Shown here in pieces: positions 5,435-5,493 of a stretch of 5,493 nucleotides of DNA. The DNA is taken from the NCBI GenBank assembly GCA_900556945.1, contig USQP01000064.1, positions 1-5,493 on the forward strand. Reading direction: 5' to 3'. The number at the start of each line of letters is the position of its first letter. Within the stretch, counting starts at the first letter, position 1. The notes beneath the pieces were generated by a model that did not search any database, was not told where the DNA came from, and saw nothing but the letters and a program-made list of their open reading frames with translations. Source of the DNA: an uncultured Clostridium sp. GTDB lineage: Bacteria; Bacillota; Clostridia; TANB77; CAG-508. A program made the translations under genes and the position numbers.

Positions 5435-5466
5435 ACTTTCTATATTCTATATAATCATATCATTAG

Positions 5467-5493
5467 CTGTCTCTTATACACATCTGACGCTGC
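5467..5493. other. Illumina Nextera (Tn5 transposase) adapter contamination
   Basis: Bases 5467-5485 read CTGTCTCTTATACACATCT, the 19-bp Tn5 mosaic end used in Nextera libraries. Bases 5486-5493 (GACGCTGC) are the start of the following Nextera adapter arm. This is library construction sequence left untrimmed at a contig end. Genomic sequence ends at about 5466. It is not a biological transposon end, because the adapter arm follows the mosaic end directly. Confidence 0.97.

Noticed and set aside
5467..5485. Real Tn5-like transposon end
   Set aside because: The mosaic end continues into the synthetic Nextera arm and stops at the sequence edge, which marks a library adapter.

Overview
The window is very AT-rich (roughly 70% A+T by eye). 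It has AAAGGAGG-type ribosome binding sites, sigma-A-like promoters and short, U-tailed intrinsic terminators, and its proteins are rich in Lys, Ile, Asn and Glu. The RNase J and the long-form glutamyl-tRNA synthetase both look like clostridial types. I infer a low-GC Firmicute of class Clostridia, probably a gut or metagenome-derived genome. No single gene fixes the genus.

Layout. Bases 1-142 hold an 11-bp tandem repeat with phased T/A-tracts, a promoter and a ribosome binding site ahead of a 279-residue protein I do not recognise (143-982), which is closed by a hairpin terminator. A 363-base non-coding stretch (983-1345) follows. It contains a near-palindrome, a very good promoter, and a leader of about 195 nt with several possible hairpins, a small upstream ORF and a terminator-like hairpin just before the RNase J gene (rnj, 1346-3187). 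After rnj come a terminator, an isolated 18-bp perfect inverted repeat and an extended -10 promoter, then gltX (3383-5035). gltX converges on a small XRE-type regulator gene on the minus strand (5086-5424), and the two share one bidirectional terminator hairpin.

How the parts relate. Each gene appears to be its own transcription unit, with a separate promoter where one can be seen and a terminator after it. rnj (mRNA decay and processing) and gltX (Glu-tRNA charging) are housekeeping genes that are not obviously coupled. The most interesting biology is the rnj leader: the only good promoter lies upstream of a terminator-like hairpin, so RNase J may be controlled by attenuation or readthrough.

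Data quality. The last 27 bases (5467-5493) are Illumina Nextera (Tn5) adapter, not genome. True sequence ends at about 5466, inside the upstream region of the XRE gene. I found no CRISPR array, tRNA, rRNA, insertion sequence or recognisable new defence system.
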